Shown in pieces: positions 17,540 through 25,805 of a DNA stretch of 64,000 bases. Positions within the stretch are counted from its first letter, which is position 1, and each line of letters starts with the position of its first letter. A program made the position numbers and the translations under genes. Source of the DNA: Streptomyces sp. NBC_01381 (GTDB lineage: Bacteria; Actinomycetota; Actinomycetes; Streptomycetales; Streptomycetaceae); contig NZ_JAPEPI010000003.1 of NCBI RefSeq assembly GCF_026340305.1, forward strand, positions 62,001 to 126,000, in the 5' to 3' direction. The notes under the pieces were generated by a model. That model was not told where the DNA came from. It saw only the letters and a program-made list of their open reading frames with translations, and made no database searches.

Positions 17540-18305
17540 CCAGAGGCTTCACAAGCCCAACTCGCAAAAGGCGTAACGGACCTCACGGCCAAGCGGCATC
17601 CGGACCGGCTGGTGTTCCAGGGCATTCTGTTCGTCTTGCACACCGGGATCGCCTGGGAACACCTGCCGCAGGAACTCGGCTTCGGCTCGGGCATGACCTG
17701 CTGGCGCCGCCTGGCCGAGTGGACCGGGGCCGGAGTGTGGCCCCGACTGCACGAGGTCGTCCTTGCCAAGCTCCGCAGCGCGAACGCCCTGGACTTCTCC
17801 CGGGCGGCCGTCGACGGCTCCCATGTCCGCGCGTTAAAGGGGGCTCCAGGACCGGGCGAAGCCCCGTTGACCGGGGCAGGACGGGCAGCAAGCACCATCT
17901 GATCACCGACGCCACCGGCATCCCGCTCGCCGTCAGTCTGACCGGCGGCAATCGCAACGACGTCACGCAGCTCATTCCGCTGCTGGAAGCCGTTCCATCG
18001 GTGCGGGGCAAACGCGGCCGACCCCGCCGCCGCCCGGACGTCGTGCTCGGTGACCGTGGATACGACCACGACAAGTACCGCCGCCTCGTCTGGGCCTCGG
18101 CGTGAAGCCGGTGATTGCCCGACGCTGCACCGAGCAGGGCTCAGGACTGTGTACCCAACGTTGGGTCGTGGAGCGTACATTCGCCCACCTGCACTGGTTT
18201 CGCCGCCTGCGGATTCGCTGGGAGATCCGCGACGACATCCACGAAGCCTTCCTGACCCTCGGATGCGCCCTCATCTGCTGGCGGCGACTTGTCTCCCTAC
18301 CCTGA
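17540..18305 (+). mobile_element. IS5-family transposase remnant with frameshifts
   Basis: Three consecutive frames together read as one IS5-type transposase. HPDRLVFQGILFVLHTGIAW and AVDGSHVRALKG (first catalytic Asp) run to about 17850. SKHHLITDATGIPLAVSLTG, then VVLGDRGYDHDKYRRL (second Asp), runs to 18105. VKPVIARR through QRWVVERTFAHLHWFRRLRI (catalytic Glu) ends at 18305. At least two frameshifts and loss of the first 20 or so codons make it inactive. Terminal repeats were not identified. Confidence 0.85.
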
Positions 18306-18725
18306 CAGCATCGGAACCCAGTGATCCATCACCTGGCGCAGACGCTGGCGATGATCAGCAATCCAGTCGTCCGGAGGGACGAGCGGGACCCGCACGGTCA
18401 CCATGGACCCGGACTCGTCCTCCACGACCACCTCAGGGCAGTCACGCTCACCCGTGAGCTGGATGAAGATGGACGGCCCACTGCTCATCTCCATCCAGGC
18501 CACGTCTTCGCCGGCGTCAAGCCGGTCCAATGCGTCGGCCCAGCTCTCCAACCTCGCGACGTACAGCGCCAAGTCGACACGGCCGGACACGAAGGGCGTC
18601 TTGACGACGATCTCCGCGTCGAGCCCGGCGCTCCATCTGGGGCTACGTCCCAGAACGTTGACCGAGACGCTGTTGCCCTCGTCATCAGCGAGCGAGATGA
18701 GCTCCCTCGGAGGGCTGTCTCCCAT
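18297..18725 (-). CDS. DUF5959-like protein
   Basis: The 142-residue protein (RELISLADDEGNSVSVNVLG, then MSSGPSIFIQLTGERDCPEV) fits the pattern of Streptomyces DUF5959 proteins, a small family of unknown function common in accessory regions. Its stop lies inside the last codons of the IS5-type remnant, so that element inserted just downstream without damaging it. The assignment is from memory of the family. Confidence 0.65.
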   Translation of the reverse strand: MGDSPPRELISLADDEGNSVSVNVLGRSPRWSAGLDAEIVVKTPFVSGRVDLALYVARLESWADALDRLDAGEDVAWMEMSSGPSIFIQLTGERDCPEVVVEDESGSMVTVRVPLVPPDDWIADHRQRLRQVMDHWVPMLSG

Positions 18726-18786
18726 AGCTGCCCTTTCGTCGGCGAGTACCGAGCGATCCTCGCCCTACCTGAGGCCATCCTTCATC

Positions 18787-19018
18787 TCATTTTGTTAGGA
18801 GTTCTAAGAAAGAATTAGGCTCAGACGCACTCCGAACGAAGGACGCGGTCACGGCAAGAGAGGTCAGGCAGTACACGACTCCGGATTCGGGGTCGGCCCA
18901 CGCGTACTCGAAGTGCACGCCTTCCTCGGCCTCGATCGCCAGATCCGCCGTGTGCTGCCGAGAGCTGCTCGGCAGTGATGCCCTTCATGTCGTGGTGGAC
19001 ATCCATGAACATGGTCAT
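18787..19018 (-). pseudogene. SCO4226-like nickel-binding (DUF4242) protein, frameshifted
   Basis: ATG 19018 begins TMFMDVHHDMKGITAEQL, the metal-binding N-terminus of SCO4226-type proteins. Near 18960 the frame shifts and continues HTADLAIEAEEGVHFEYAWA and DPESGVVYCL, after which the C-terminal third is replaced by unrelated residues to a TGA at 18787. It is a broken gene. Confidence 0.7.
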
Positions 19019-19113
19019 CGCCCGCCACCTCCGGTCGTTCTCATCGGACTCATGGGTGGTGCGGGGCTGTGGGACGGCCCCTCGTCCTTGGCGGCCACAG
19101 ACCTACTCCCTCT

Positions 19114-19343
19114 AAGGCGCACGCCGCGGAGCTGACCGCGCTCGCGGACCACCTCACCACCCACTGCCTGGTGCTGGAGATGTTCGCCGGTCCCCTCCCG
19201 GGGATGTACGACCCCAGCGGGCCGGGACGCCTGCTGTTCGGGTTCTTCGCCGCGATGGCGGAGACGGAGCGGGAGAACGTCCGGGAGTCCACCCTCGAAG
19301 GGCTCGACGCCGCCGCCCGCAAGGGCAACCACGGCGGCTGGTT
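19114..19343 (+). pseudogene. Serine recombinase (resolvase) fragment
   Basis: About 75 codons read LADHLTTHCLVLEMFAGPLP, GMYDPSGPGRLLFGFFAAMA and ETERENVRESTLEGLDAAAR, the second half of the resolvase catalytic domain and its connecting helix. The catalytic serine and the DNA-binding domain are both absent. Confidence 0.8.
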
Positions 19344-19572
19344 TCAAGCGTGGGTTGTGGCCCCATCTGCGGGGGGGGGTGGGTTCTGGCCCGTCTTAGT
19401 GATTTTGACCGCCGTGACCACGGGTGAGATTTGGCTCCACCCGACATCCACGCCTGGGCCGATCGAGGTGATCATCGGAGTCGACCCATCCGCTCGCCTG
19501 TCTCGCGCGAACTACTACCGACGGCGGCGTTGCCGCCGCTCGACCCGCACGCCTCCAACGAAAGGAAAGCCC

Positions 19573-20055
19573 ATGAGCCAGAGAACTGTCCTGGCGCCCA
19601 CGACCCTCTTGGCGGCGGTGGTCCTCGCTCTCGTCGCGATGGTCGGGGCCTACGCTCCCCGGTCGCATGCGTCGGGGCCGGTCGCGCGGATCGCGCCGGT
19701 AGCGCACACGGCGCAGACCGCCGCGACGCTCGAAACGACGCCCCAGGCCGCGGCCGCCCTCGACTTCGACATCGAGTCCCTCACGTGTTCTGCGAATCGC
19801 ACGCAGGGCGGCCCAGGACAAATCACCTGTATGGCAAAGTGGTTCGGGGGCACGCCCAATTTCGATCCGACATTCAAGGCCGAACCTGGGGGAAGCAGCC
19901 CAGTAACGAACTTCAGTAATGCGGCCCGGACCGCGACATTCACCTTCGGGTGCATCCGCAGCCGGGAATACACCGTGACCCTGTTCGTGCGCGACCGTAA
20001 CGGCGAGAGCACCTCCACCCAGGTACGCCCCTACATCCCGTGCGGCAACTTTTGA
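19573..20055 (+). CDS. Small secreted protein
   Basis: ATG 19573 has a GAAAGGAAAG site. The 160-residue product has a signal peptide (TTLLAAVVLALVAMVGAYAP, cleavage probably after SHA near residue 35) and a mature domain of about 115 residues with four cysteines (LTCSANRTQGGPGQITCMAK, TFGCIRSREYTVTLFVRDRN, YIPCGNF). The strand-rich sequence suggests a small disulfide-bonded immunoglobulin-like domain. It is an intact gene among remnants. The function is unknown. Confidence 0.7.
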   Translation: MSQRTVLAPTTLLAAVVLALVAMVGAYAPRSHASGPVARIAPVAHTAQTAATLETTPQAAAALDFDIESLTCSANRTQGGPGQITCMAKWFGGTPNFDPTFKAEPGGSSPVTNFSNAARTATFTFGCIRSREYTVTLFVRDRNGESTSTQVRPYIPCGNF

Positions 20056-20134
20056 CACCGCTGGAGTGACCGGCGAACTGGCCGACGGAGGGTGTGAAAG
20101 CCTGTCGCCACACGCCGGATGAGGCAGTGGCGCG

Positions 20135-20312
20135 GGCATGCCCCCCCAAAAAAATGCACACCGACCGCGTACAGATCGACGGCGGGCGCGCTGATCGGGA
20201 ACAGGCGGCCCGCAGACGCCGTCGACGGCAGCTTTCGCGCCGCGCGGCGGGCCTCCTCCGCCATCGCCAACGCCTCGGCCCGGTGCCCGCCGCCGTGTAC
20301 GCATGGGTGCAC
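20135..20312 (-). pseudogene. Fragment of an XRE-type regulator C-terminal region
   Basis: About 50 residues (AEALAMAEEARRAARKLPST, AGRLFPISAPAVDLYAVGVH) match the C-terminal helical-repeat part of Streptomyces helix-turn-helix regulators. Neither start nor DNA-binding domain is present. Confidence 0.45.
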
Positions 20313-20359
20313 AGCATCTGGGGGTACGCCGACGATGACGCATCCGCACGCCGACCCGT

Positions 20360-20536
20360 TGCCTCGACGCCGTCGCCTACGCCGAACGGTGCGACCTCTT
20401 CAACGACGGGCGCATCCTGCAGCACGTGCCCAAGGTCGAGATGAAGAACGACGGCTCCGTCATGCAGACGGCCCACCGCATCGCCGCCGACGGCTGGGAG
20501 GGCGACCTGCCGCTGTGGGCGGACGCCGCCGAGTAG
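20360..20536 (+). pseudogene. C-terminal fragment of an unknown protein
   Basis: The frame CLDAVAYAERCDLFNDGRIL through AADGWEGDLPLWADAAE to TAG 20536 has strong coding character but no start. It joins abruptly to the opposite-strand regulator fragment at about 20340. The family is not recognised. Confidence 0.4.
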
Positions 20537-20647
20537 CGGCCCCTGCCACCCTGGCAACGGCTCACACTGACCCACCACAAGTCGGGCCCTGCGCCGACTA
20601 CGGCCGGGGCCCGGCCCACCACCCTCGGGTGACCCACGCCCGCCACC

Positions 20648-21346
20648 ATGATGCGGGTGACAACCACCCCAGACCTCTGGCACCACTACGGCCGCGCCCG
20701 CGCCGAGCACGACCAAACCGTTCCCGGCACCTTCCGCTGGAACTGGTCCCAGGACAGCGGCCCCGGCCCCGCGATCCTCGGCGACCTGACCGGCAAGACC
20801 GTCGGCGACCTCGGCGCCGGAACCGCCCGGCACGCAGCCCACCTGGCCGCTCACCAGCCCCTCGCCCAGATCACCGCCATCGACGCCTCCCCCGCCCAGC
20901 ACGCGATGGCCACCCGCCTCTACGGACACCTGGCGCCGCGCCTGCGCCTCGTGCCGCCCGGCGCCCTCCCACACCTGCGCGCCACACCCGCCACCTATGA
21001 CGTGCTCTACAGCGTATTCGGGGCACTCGACTTCACCGACCCGCATGAACTGCTGCTGGCCGCGGCCACCGCTCTCGCACCCGGCGGGCAGCTCGCCTTC
21101 TCCACCTTGGCCCACTACCTGGGCGGCGCCCCCGCCCAACCCGACGTCGTGGCAGCTGACGTCCCCGCCAAGACCCCGGAAGGCGAAACGACCACGATGC
21201 GCCGCTGGGTGCTCCAAGAACACGTCTGGGTGAAGGCCCTCGACGAGGCCGGGTTCACCAGCATCAGCACCACACTGCTGCCCAAGACCACCAGCGGACC
21301 GCGCGCGGCCGACACCCTGCTAGTCACCGCCATCCGGCTCCCCTGA
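20648..21346 (+). CDS. Class I SAM-dependent methyltransferase
   Basis: This 232-residue protein has motif I VGDLGAGTARHAAHLA near residue 57, an acidic residue ending strand two (AIDASPAQ) and the motif around LYSVFGALDFTD near 120. These are features of small-molecule methyltransferases. Two adjacent ATG codons (20648, 20651) could both serve as the start. The substrate is unknown. It stands between remnants but appears intact. Confidence 0.85.
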   Translation: MMRVTTTPDLWHHYGRARAEHDQTVPGTFRWNWSQDSGPGPAILGDLTGKTVGDLGAGTARHAAHLAAHQPLAQITAIDASPAQHAMATRLYGHLAPRLRLVPPGALPHLRATPATYDVLYSVFGALDFTDPHELLLAAATALAPGGQLAFSTLAHYLGGAPAQPDVVAADVPAKTPEGETTTMRRWVLQEHVWVKALDEAGFTSISTTLLPKTTSGPRAADTLLVTAIRLP

Positions 21347-21398
21347 CACCCACGCCATCCTGCTCCACGAGACCAGATCCCCTACCGGTACCGACGGC

Positions 21399-21548
21399 CC
21401 GGGCTCAGCTGCGTAGGCGGGAGCAGGTCGTCCTCAGTGACGAAAGGGCAATCGTCAAGGCTCCATCCCCGCGTGGGCAGGGAGCAGGTCCTTGAGTGGC
21501 TCCGTACCGTTGCGGCTGCGGGTCCATCCCCGCATGCACGGAGAGCAG
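21399..21548. CRISPR. Degenerate type I-E-like CRISPR array (three repeats, two spacers)
   Basis: Three 28-bp units end at 21426, 21487 and 21548, an exact 61-bp period: 21399-21426 (most decayed), 21460-21487 (CTCCATCCCCGCGTGGGCAG core) and 21521-21548 (GTCCATCCCCGCATGCACGG core). The two spacers are 33 bp each. The CATCCCCGC...GCG...GGAGCAG pattern is that of type I-E repeats in actinobacteria. No cas gene is present in the window and the repeats differ from each other, so this is an inactive remnant. Confidence 0.7.
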
Positions 21549-22001
21549 AATCCCCAGTCTGGTGACTGCCATTGGCGATGGGTGCCGCTCGTTCTGAGGG
21601 ACGGCCTGATGGAGCAGTGAAGATCGGTCCGTCCTGGTCGCTGCTTGGCGAACTCACCAGTGCTGGCGGCCGGTAAACCCTGGCAGTAGGCGAAGCCGCT
21701 GTACCGCGACTGTTGCAACCAGCAGTCAACCGTCTGATTGACGACGGCGAAGACCTGCCTGGATAGGTTGCCTGCGGCGCGGTTCCCTCCGGGAGGCGCC
21801 ACACGGAAAGAGCCCCGGGGCGCCGGGACCTCGATGCTCGTGACCGGAGCTAGAGGTTCTCGGACAGCCCTGCACCCCCGTGTTGACGAACTGTCTGGGC
21901 ACGTGGGTGCATCTCGGGATGCCGGGGCTCGTGCCGGCCACAGGGCGCAATCAGGACCCGACGGGGGGACTCGCGCTGTGGCCCGCAGGAGAGGTTTCAG
22001 C
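21549..22001. other. Intergenic region downstream of the CRISPR remnant
   Basis: No convincing gene is seen. A ribosome site (GCAGGAGAGG) at about 21985-21994 serves the next gene. A minus-strand stretch near 21640-21760 has some coding character (NQTVDCWLQQSRYSGFAYCQ) but no start or recognisable family. Confidence 0.35.
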
Positions 22002-22445
22002 ATGAGGATGCGTATGAAGGCCGCCGCCTTCGCCCTTCTCGTCGGCACTGCCACAGTTGCGGGTGGCGTCACCGCACCCGCAGCATTCGCCGCGGGCGAA
22101 GCCCCGGCTGCCGTGTCCGACAGCGGCAACATCCGTGCCGCGGGGTCGGGAAGCGCGGACAGGACGCTGTGGACCAGTAACCGTGCCGGTCAGATCAACA
22201 TCCACTGGGACTGGAAGTCGAGCGCGGACGGCAAGAGCCACTACGGCAGCTTCTGGGGGAAGTTCTACGACCACAAGATCGATGGGAAGTACGTGCTGCT
22301 CCAGGCCAAGTGGAAGGGCCAGGACTGGACAACCATCCGCACCGCTGCGAACGGCGAAGACTTCCGCGGCGACTACAGCAAGCTCAACGGCCTGAACTTC
22401 CGGGCGTGCTTGCAAGGCGGCAACTGCGGCGCCCCCGCATGGTGA
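22002..22445 (+). CDS. Small secreted protein
   Basis: ATG 22002 follows GCAGGAGAGG. The 147-residue product has a signal peptide (MKAAAFALLVGTATVAGGVT, with cleavage after the AFA near residue 30). The mature part is rich in Trp and Tyr (INIHWDWKSSADGKSHYGSF, QAKWKGQDWTTIRTAANGED) and has two cysteines near the end (ACLQGGNC). This pattern is common among Streptomyces secreted proteins of unknown role. A strong hairpin follows at 22491-22521. Confidence 0.75.
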   Translation: MRMRMKAAAFALLVGTATVAGGVTAPAAFAAGEAPAAVSDSGNIRAAGSGSADRTLWTSNRAGQINIHWDWKSSADGKSHYGSFWGKFYDHKIDGKYVLLQAKWKGQDWTTIRTAANGEDFRGDYSKLNGLNFRACLQGGNCGAPAW

Positions 22446-22490
22446 AACCGGGCAACGGCTGGCGCACTGAGTGTTGAGACACCTTGCCCG

Positions 22491-22521
22491 GGGTGTGGCT
22501 CCCTCACAAGGAGCCACACCC
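22491..22521 (+). terminator. 12-bp perfect hairpin, probable terminator
   Basis: GGGTGTGGCTCC (22491-22502) pairs perfectly with 22510-22521 across a 7-base loop, 45 bp after the stop of the secreted-protein gene. There is no T-run, as is common for Streptomyces terminators. Confidence 0.65.
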
Positions 22522-22532
22522 ATGGGCGATCG

Positions 22533-22560
22533 GAGCCATCCCCGCATGAGCGGGGACCAG
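22533..22560. CRISPR. Orphan type I-E-like CRISPR repeat
   Basis: GAGCCATCCCCGCATGAGCG with GGGACCAG matches the repeat units of 21399-21548 and is closer to an intact I-E repeat, with a CCCCGC...GCGGGG stem. No second repeat occurs 61 bp to either side. It is a stand-alone relic or a repeat-like element. Confidence 0.55.
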
Positions 22561-22591
22561 GGCGGACACGGGCAACAGCCCCGTGTCCGCC
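22561..22591. terminator. 12-bp perfect hairpin directly after the orphan CRISPR repeat
   Basis: GGCGGACACGGG (22561-22572) pairs exactly with 22580-22591 across a 7-base loop. It directly abuts the CRISPR-like repeat and lies downstream of the minus-strand secreted-protein gene as well, so it may serve as a terminator in either direction. Confidence 0.5.
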
Positions 22592-22708
22592 CTCGCGTCG
22601 GGTGGGCGCCGGGTGGTCAGGAGCGTTCCTCGCCTTTCTGACCGCCCTGGTGGTGGGTGGACTTCTTCCGTGTGCGGTGTGTGGGCAGGAATTGCCCGCA
22701 GTTGTCCG

Positions 22709-22945
22709 TCAGTTACAGAAGTTGAGAAGGACAAGGAGGCCGTTGCCGCACTGGAACTCGTCCCCGCCGCCGAGGCCGCCCTGGGCAGGGGCGGCCTTTG
22801 CGGCGACGGGCATGGCGGGCGTCGCGGCCACGGCGGATGTGGCAGTTGCCACCCCCGCCGCACAAGCGATGCCCACGGCAGCACTCACCGCGAATGCCCG
22901 GGATATCAGGGACAGGGACTTCTTGGAGTGAGGTGTGGTGTTCAT
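22709..22945 (-). CDS. Small secreted protein
   Basis: The 78-residue product carries a signal peptide (SLISRAFAVSAAVGIACAAG, likely cleaved after AVAA near residue 40) and leaves a mature peptide of under 40 residues ending GNGLLVLLNFCN with two cysteines. This looks like a short exported peptide of chaplin-like size but without the chaplin sequence. The function is unknown. Confidence 0.6.
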   Translation of the reverse strand: MNTTPHSKKSLSLISRAFAVSAAVGIACAAGVATATSAVAATPAMPVAAKAAPAQGGLGGGDEFQCGNGLLVLLNFCN

Positions 22946-23020
22946 GCATTCACCATGCCCACCCTCGCGACCAGTTGCTCGCCGAGCGCATCCGGGCGGG
23001 TGACCCCCCGTCTAGCTCTC

Positions 23021-23379
23021 GGGGCTGCCGCCGATCCGGCTGCACGGCCTGAGGCACATCGCGGCTTCGCTCATGCTCGCCGCCGACATCGACGTCAAGA
23101 TCGTGCCCGAGACCCTGGGCCACAGCGACAGCCGGATCACTCGGGACATCTATCAGTCGGTCACGAGCTGCTCGCGAGGCCGCCGAGGCGACGGCGGCCA
23201 TCGTGCCGCGCGGTGCAGCTCGCCGCCCCGAGCCGGAGCCCACCGAGACGGCTGCCGATCCGCTCGCGGTCGACGACCCCGACTTCGACTCGGAGCACGA
23301 CGATGGCGCGTCCTTCTTTGGTAGCGACAATGCCGTTCTCATAGCGACCACGATCCCTGGCTCGAGGCGAGGATCGTGA
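23021..23379 (+). pseudogene. Tyrosine recombinase (integrase) C-terminal remnant
   Basis: LPPIRLHGLRHIAASLMLAA contains the HxLRH catalytic box, followed by IVPETLGHSDSRITRDIYQS, where the His of the LGH box and the catalytic Tyr are present. After one frameshift near 23165 the tail continues AEATAAIVPRGAARRPEPEP to a TGA at 23379. The N-terminal core-binding region is absent. Confidence 0.8.
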
Positions 23380-23681
23380 AGAGCAGCCCCCTCTGGCTCC
23401 GCTTCTACGTCAGTCATCCATCGTCGTGGGAACAGGTCCTCATCGACCGAACCCGCCACCACTTCACCCTGTTCAAGCTGCCTGAGCTCTTCGCGGTGCA
23501 GGTCAATCGCACCGTCAGCAGTATCCGCCACCAGCTCGTCGACCTACTGGACTCTGGTGGCAAGAACGACGTCTGCGCCCATCAGTTGGACGAGGCCGAC
23601 ACCCTGCTGGCTCACCGGCTCAACGGCTCACCGGCTCAACCGCTGGGAAGGAGTGAGCTACCGGGCCCTGGCTCGCGATGA
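23376..23681 (+). CDS. Hypothetical protein
   Basis: GTG 23376 overlaps the integrase remnant's TGA by four bases and opens a 101-residue frame (LWLRFYVSHPSSWEQVLIDR, VNRTVSSIRHQLVDLLDSGG). The C-terminal 20 residues include a short repeat (LNGSPAQ). No family is recognised and it may be a fragment. Confidence 0.35.
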   Translation: MKSSPLWLRFYVSHPSSWEQVLIDRTRHHFTLFKLPELFAVQVNRTVSSIRHQLVDLLDSGGKNDVCAHQLDEADTLLAHRLNGSPAQPLGRSELPGPGSR

Positions 23682-24007
23682 TGCCTTCTGCCGTGGCGGC
23701 TTCACCTCCTGACCCGCAGGACTCCTCAGCCACATTCAGCGGGTGCCCAATTCCTTGCCCCTGGCGGCATCGTGGTCGTAAAGCAAGTGGTCAGGCGCCA
23801 GATGCTGCTTCCGCTGGGTCGCCCTCGTCGGTCACGGGCTGTGGGGCCTGACGGAGAAGGCCGCAGGACTTTCATCCCCTACGGCAGCGCGCCTGTCCGC
23901 CCGGCGCCTCACCGCTACGGAGGACTTGGCGCCAGCCATCGTTCTTGGTCCACCAGCCGGTCATCGACAGTCGCAGCCCCTCGCCCCGGCTGCGCCCTCC
24001 AGTGGTA
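23682..24007. other. Intergenic region
   Basis: I see no gene, hairpin or repeat that I can support here. Confidence 0.35.
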
Positions 24008-24628
24008 CTACTTCACGGACCATTTGAGGGGCTCGGTGTAGAACCCCTGGGAGTAGGTGACCTTGTCCACCTTGGCCTCGGCCGGCACCAGGTACGGGTC
24101 GCACACGTCGCGTTCCTCGCCCTTCTTCCACACGTCCTCGGTCCCGAGTTCCTTGACGCCGTTGAAGAGGCCGCAGTCCTTCGGCGTGCTGCTGAGGGCG
24201 CCGATGAGGATGAAGTTCGTGCCCGGGCCCGTGGCCGTCTCGACACCGACGTCGCTCATGACCATGGCCTCTTTGACCGCGTCGCCGCCGACGTGCTTGG
24301 CGTGGACGTAGACCCACACGACCTTCTTGCCCGCGTACTTGTCGGGCTCCTTGAGTTCGTCTAGGTCCTTCGGCTTGCCCTCGACGACCTTCGTCGGCGT
24401 GATCACGAACTTGCCGGTCTTCTTGTACTTGGTGATCTCCTGAGGAGAGCTGGGCTGGCCGAGCTTGAGCACCTTCGGAGCCTGGCTCGCACTTGGGTTG
24501 GCGTCCTTCGATGCGTCGGTTGCTCCGGTGCTGCACGCGGTGACGGTCCACACCGTGACCGCGCCGACGGCCACCAGCCCAAGACGCTGGTGGAAGGAGG
24601 TCGTGCACTGCTTCTGTGGGTTCGGCAT
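24008..24628 (-). CDS. Lipoprotein of unknown function
   Basis: The 206-residue product begins with a lipoprotein signal (LGLVAVGAVTVWTVTACSTG; the lipobox Cys is near residue 32), followed by a short Ser/Ala linker and a beta-rich domain (KTGKFVITPTKVVEGKPKDL, KKVVWVYVHAKHVGGDAV) with two cysteines (PKDCGLF, RDVCDPYL). It should be anchored to the outer face of the membrane. ATG 24628 is chosen over longer frames because it begins directly with the signal peptide. No partner gene is adjacent. Confidence 0.85.
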   Translation of the reverse strand: MPNPQKQCTTSFHQRLGLVAVGAVTVWTVTACSTGATDASKDANPSASQAPKVLKLGQPSSPQEITKYKKTGKFVITPTKVVEGKPKDLDELKEPDKYAGKKVVWVYVHAKHVGGDAVKEAMVMSDVGVETATGPGTNFILIGALSSTPKDCGLFNGVKELGTEDVWKKGEERDVCDPYLVPAEAKVDKVTYSQGFYTEPLKWSVK

Positions 24629-24938
24629 GAGACCGCACTTTATGTTGATCACGCCGCGTTGCAGGAATCGCCCTGTTGTCCTGTACGGATCGCGCCCTGT
24701 GGGAGCATCGCGGCTGCTTCGGCGTCGCGAGCGGCCTTCCCGCGACGGCTCATGCCCGGGCTGGCATAGGTCGACCGTCACGAAAAGGCGGCTCCAGCAG
24801 AGGGCGTTGGGCACAGCTCCTTTGCTTCGCACCGGGGCTCGTGGCCTTGCTCGCGAGTTTCGGGCACGTCAGCCCCTGTCTGCCGCACTGAGCTCGGACC
24901 GAGGAGTCCTAGAGCTGCGGCAAGCACCCGATCGCGCG
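24629..24938. other. Intergenic region
   Basis: This presumably holds the lipoprotein promoter on the minus strand. No gene is supported. Confidence 0.35.
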
Positions 24939-25253
24939 ATGAGCTGCAACTCCTCGGCTGCCGATGAAGAACGCACGGTCGCCTACACGCGCTGGCCCTT
25001 TTCTGCTCTCGAGTTCGCTCAGCAGGAACTCGACTACGCACTGCCGTGGGTCATTTGTGACCACCCCGGAGAGCAGGACATTCCGGTACGAGCCAAGGTG
25101 TGGGAGGGAGCGGACACCGAGACCGATCCCATCGTTGTGCTGCAGGCCGGTCAGGAGGATAAGGCGCCGGGCCAACTGCGGGCTGCGAGCATGGCGGTGA
25201 GAGCCGCTGAGGTGGCGTGGCGTCCTGGTGCCGGTTGCGAGAGGCGGCCGTGA
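24939..25253 (+). CDS. Hypothetical protein, first of an overlapping pair
   Basis: ATG 24939 opens a 104-residue frame with strong coding character (FSALEFAQQELDYALPWVIC, TETDPIVVLQAGQEDKAPGQ). Upstream in the same frame the sequence looks non-coding, so the start is plausible although the ribosome site is weak. Its TGA overlaps the next gene's GTG by four bases. No family is recognised. Confidence 0.5.
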   Translation: MSCNSSAADEERTVAYTRWPFSALEFAQQELDYALPWVICDHPGEQDIPVRAKVWEGADTETDPIVVLQAGQEDKAPGQLRAASMAVRAAEVAWRPGAGCERRP

Positions 25254-25480
25254 GCGCACTCGTGGCGGGGGTGAGCCAGCAGACGATCCTGCTCCAGTAC
25301 CGCGACCTTCTGAACGAGGATGCACTGGCATCGGCCCGTGAGGCGTCCTACATGAAACACGAGGTCGCGTCCCGGGCCCGGGCTCGGCTGGCGAGCAACC
25401 GCGCGGGGGCTGAGTACACAAGGAAGGTAGTGGCGTTGGTCGTCGGGTTTGCCAAGTTAGACGGGTTCCGGCGTGAGTGA
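25250..25480 (+). CDS. Small helical protein, second of an overlapping pair
   Basis: GTG 25250 lies in a GTGA overlap with the preceding gene. The 76-residue product is basic and helical (DALASAREASYMKHEVASRA). It is probably co-translated with 24939-25253. The function is unknown. Confidence 0.5.
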   Translation: MSALVAGVSQQTILLQYRDLLNEDALASAREASYMKHEVASRARARLASNRAGAEYTRKVVALVVGFAKLDGFRRE

Positions 25481-25805
25481 CCCGTGTGTGCCACTCTGGC
25501 GCCCTGGATCGGCGCGTTCCATCGCTCCAGGGGCCATCGCATCGGCAGACGTACGGCAGAGCCTCATTCAACTGAACAGAGCCCGCATCATGCTTCAGCC
25601 GAGTCGTCGCGGAAGAGCGGTCAGACCTTGAAATTCTCCACCCCCTGCTCAGGCGTGGGACAGACCTGTTGACCCTGGTTCCCCACCCCTGCCGCGCCGT
25701 CCTGGGATGAGCTCGGCCCCTGGGGAGCAGCCGAACGGAAAGTCGCTGCAGGCGCCAGGTGATGGGTCCCGGCGCGAGATCTTGTGCCGCTCCGGCGCCT
25801 GGTCC
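25481..25805. other. Intergenic region
   Basis: A minus-strand frame near 25621-25809 ends QQVCPTPEQGVENFKV and has some coding character, but it has no recognisable domain. No other feature is supported. Confidence 0.3.
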
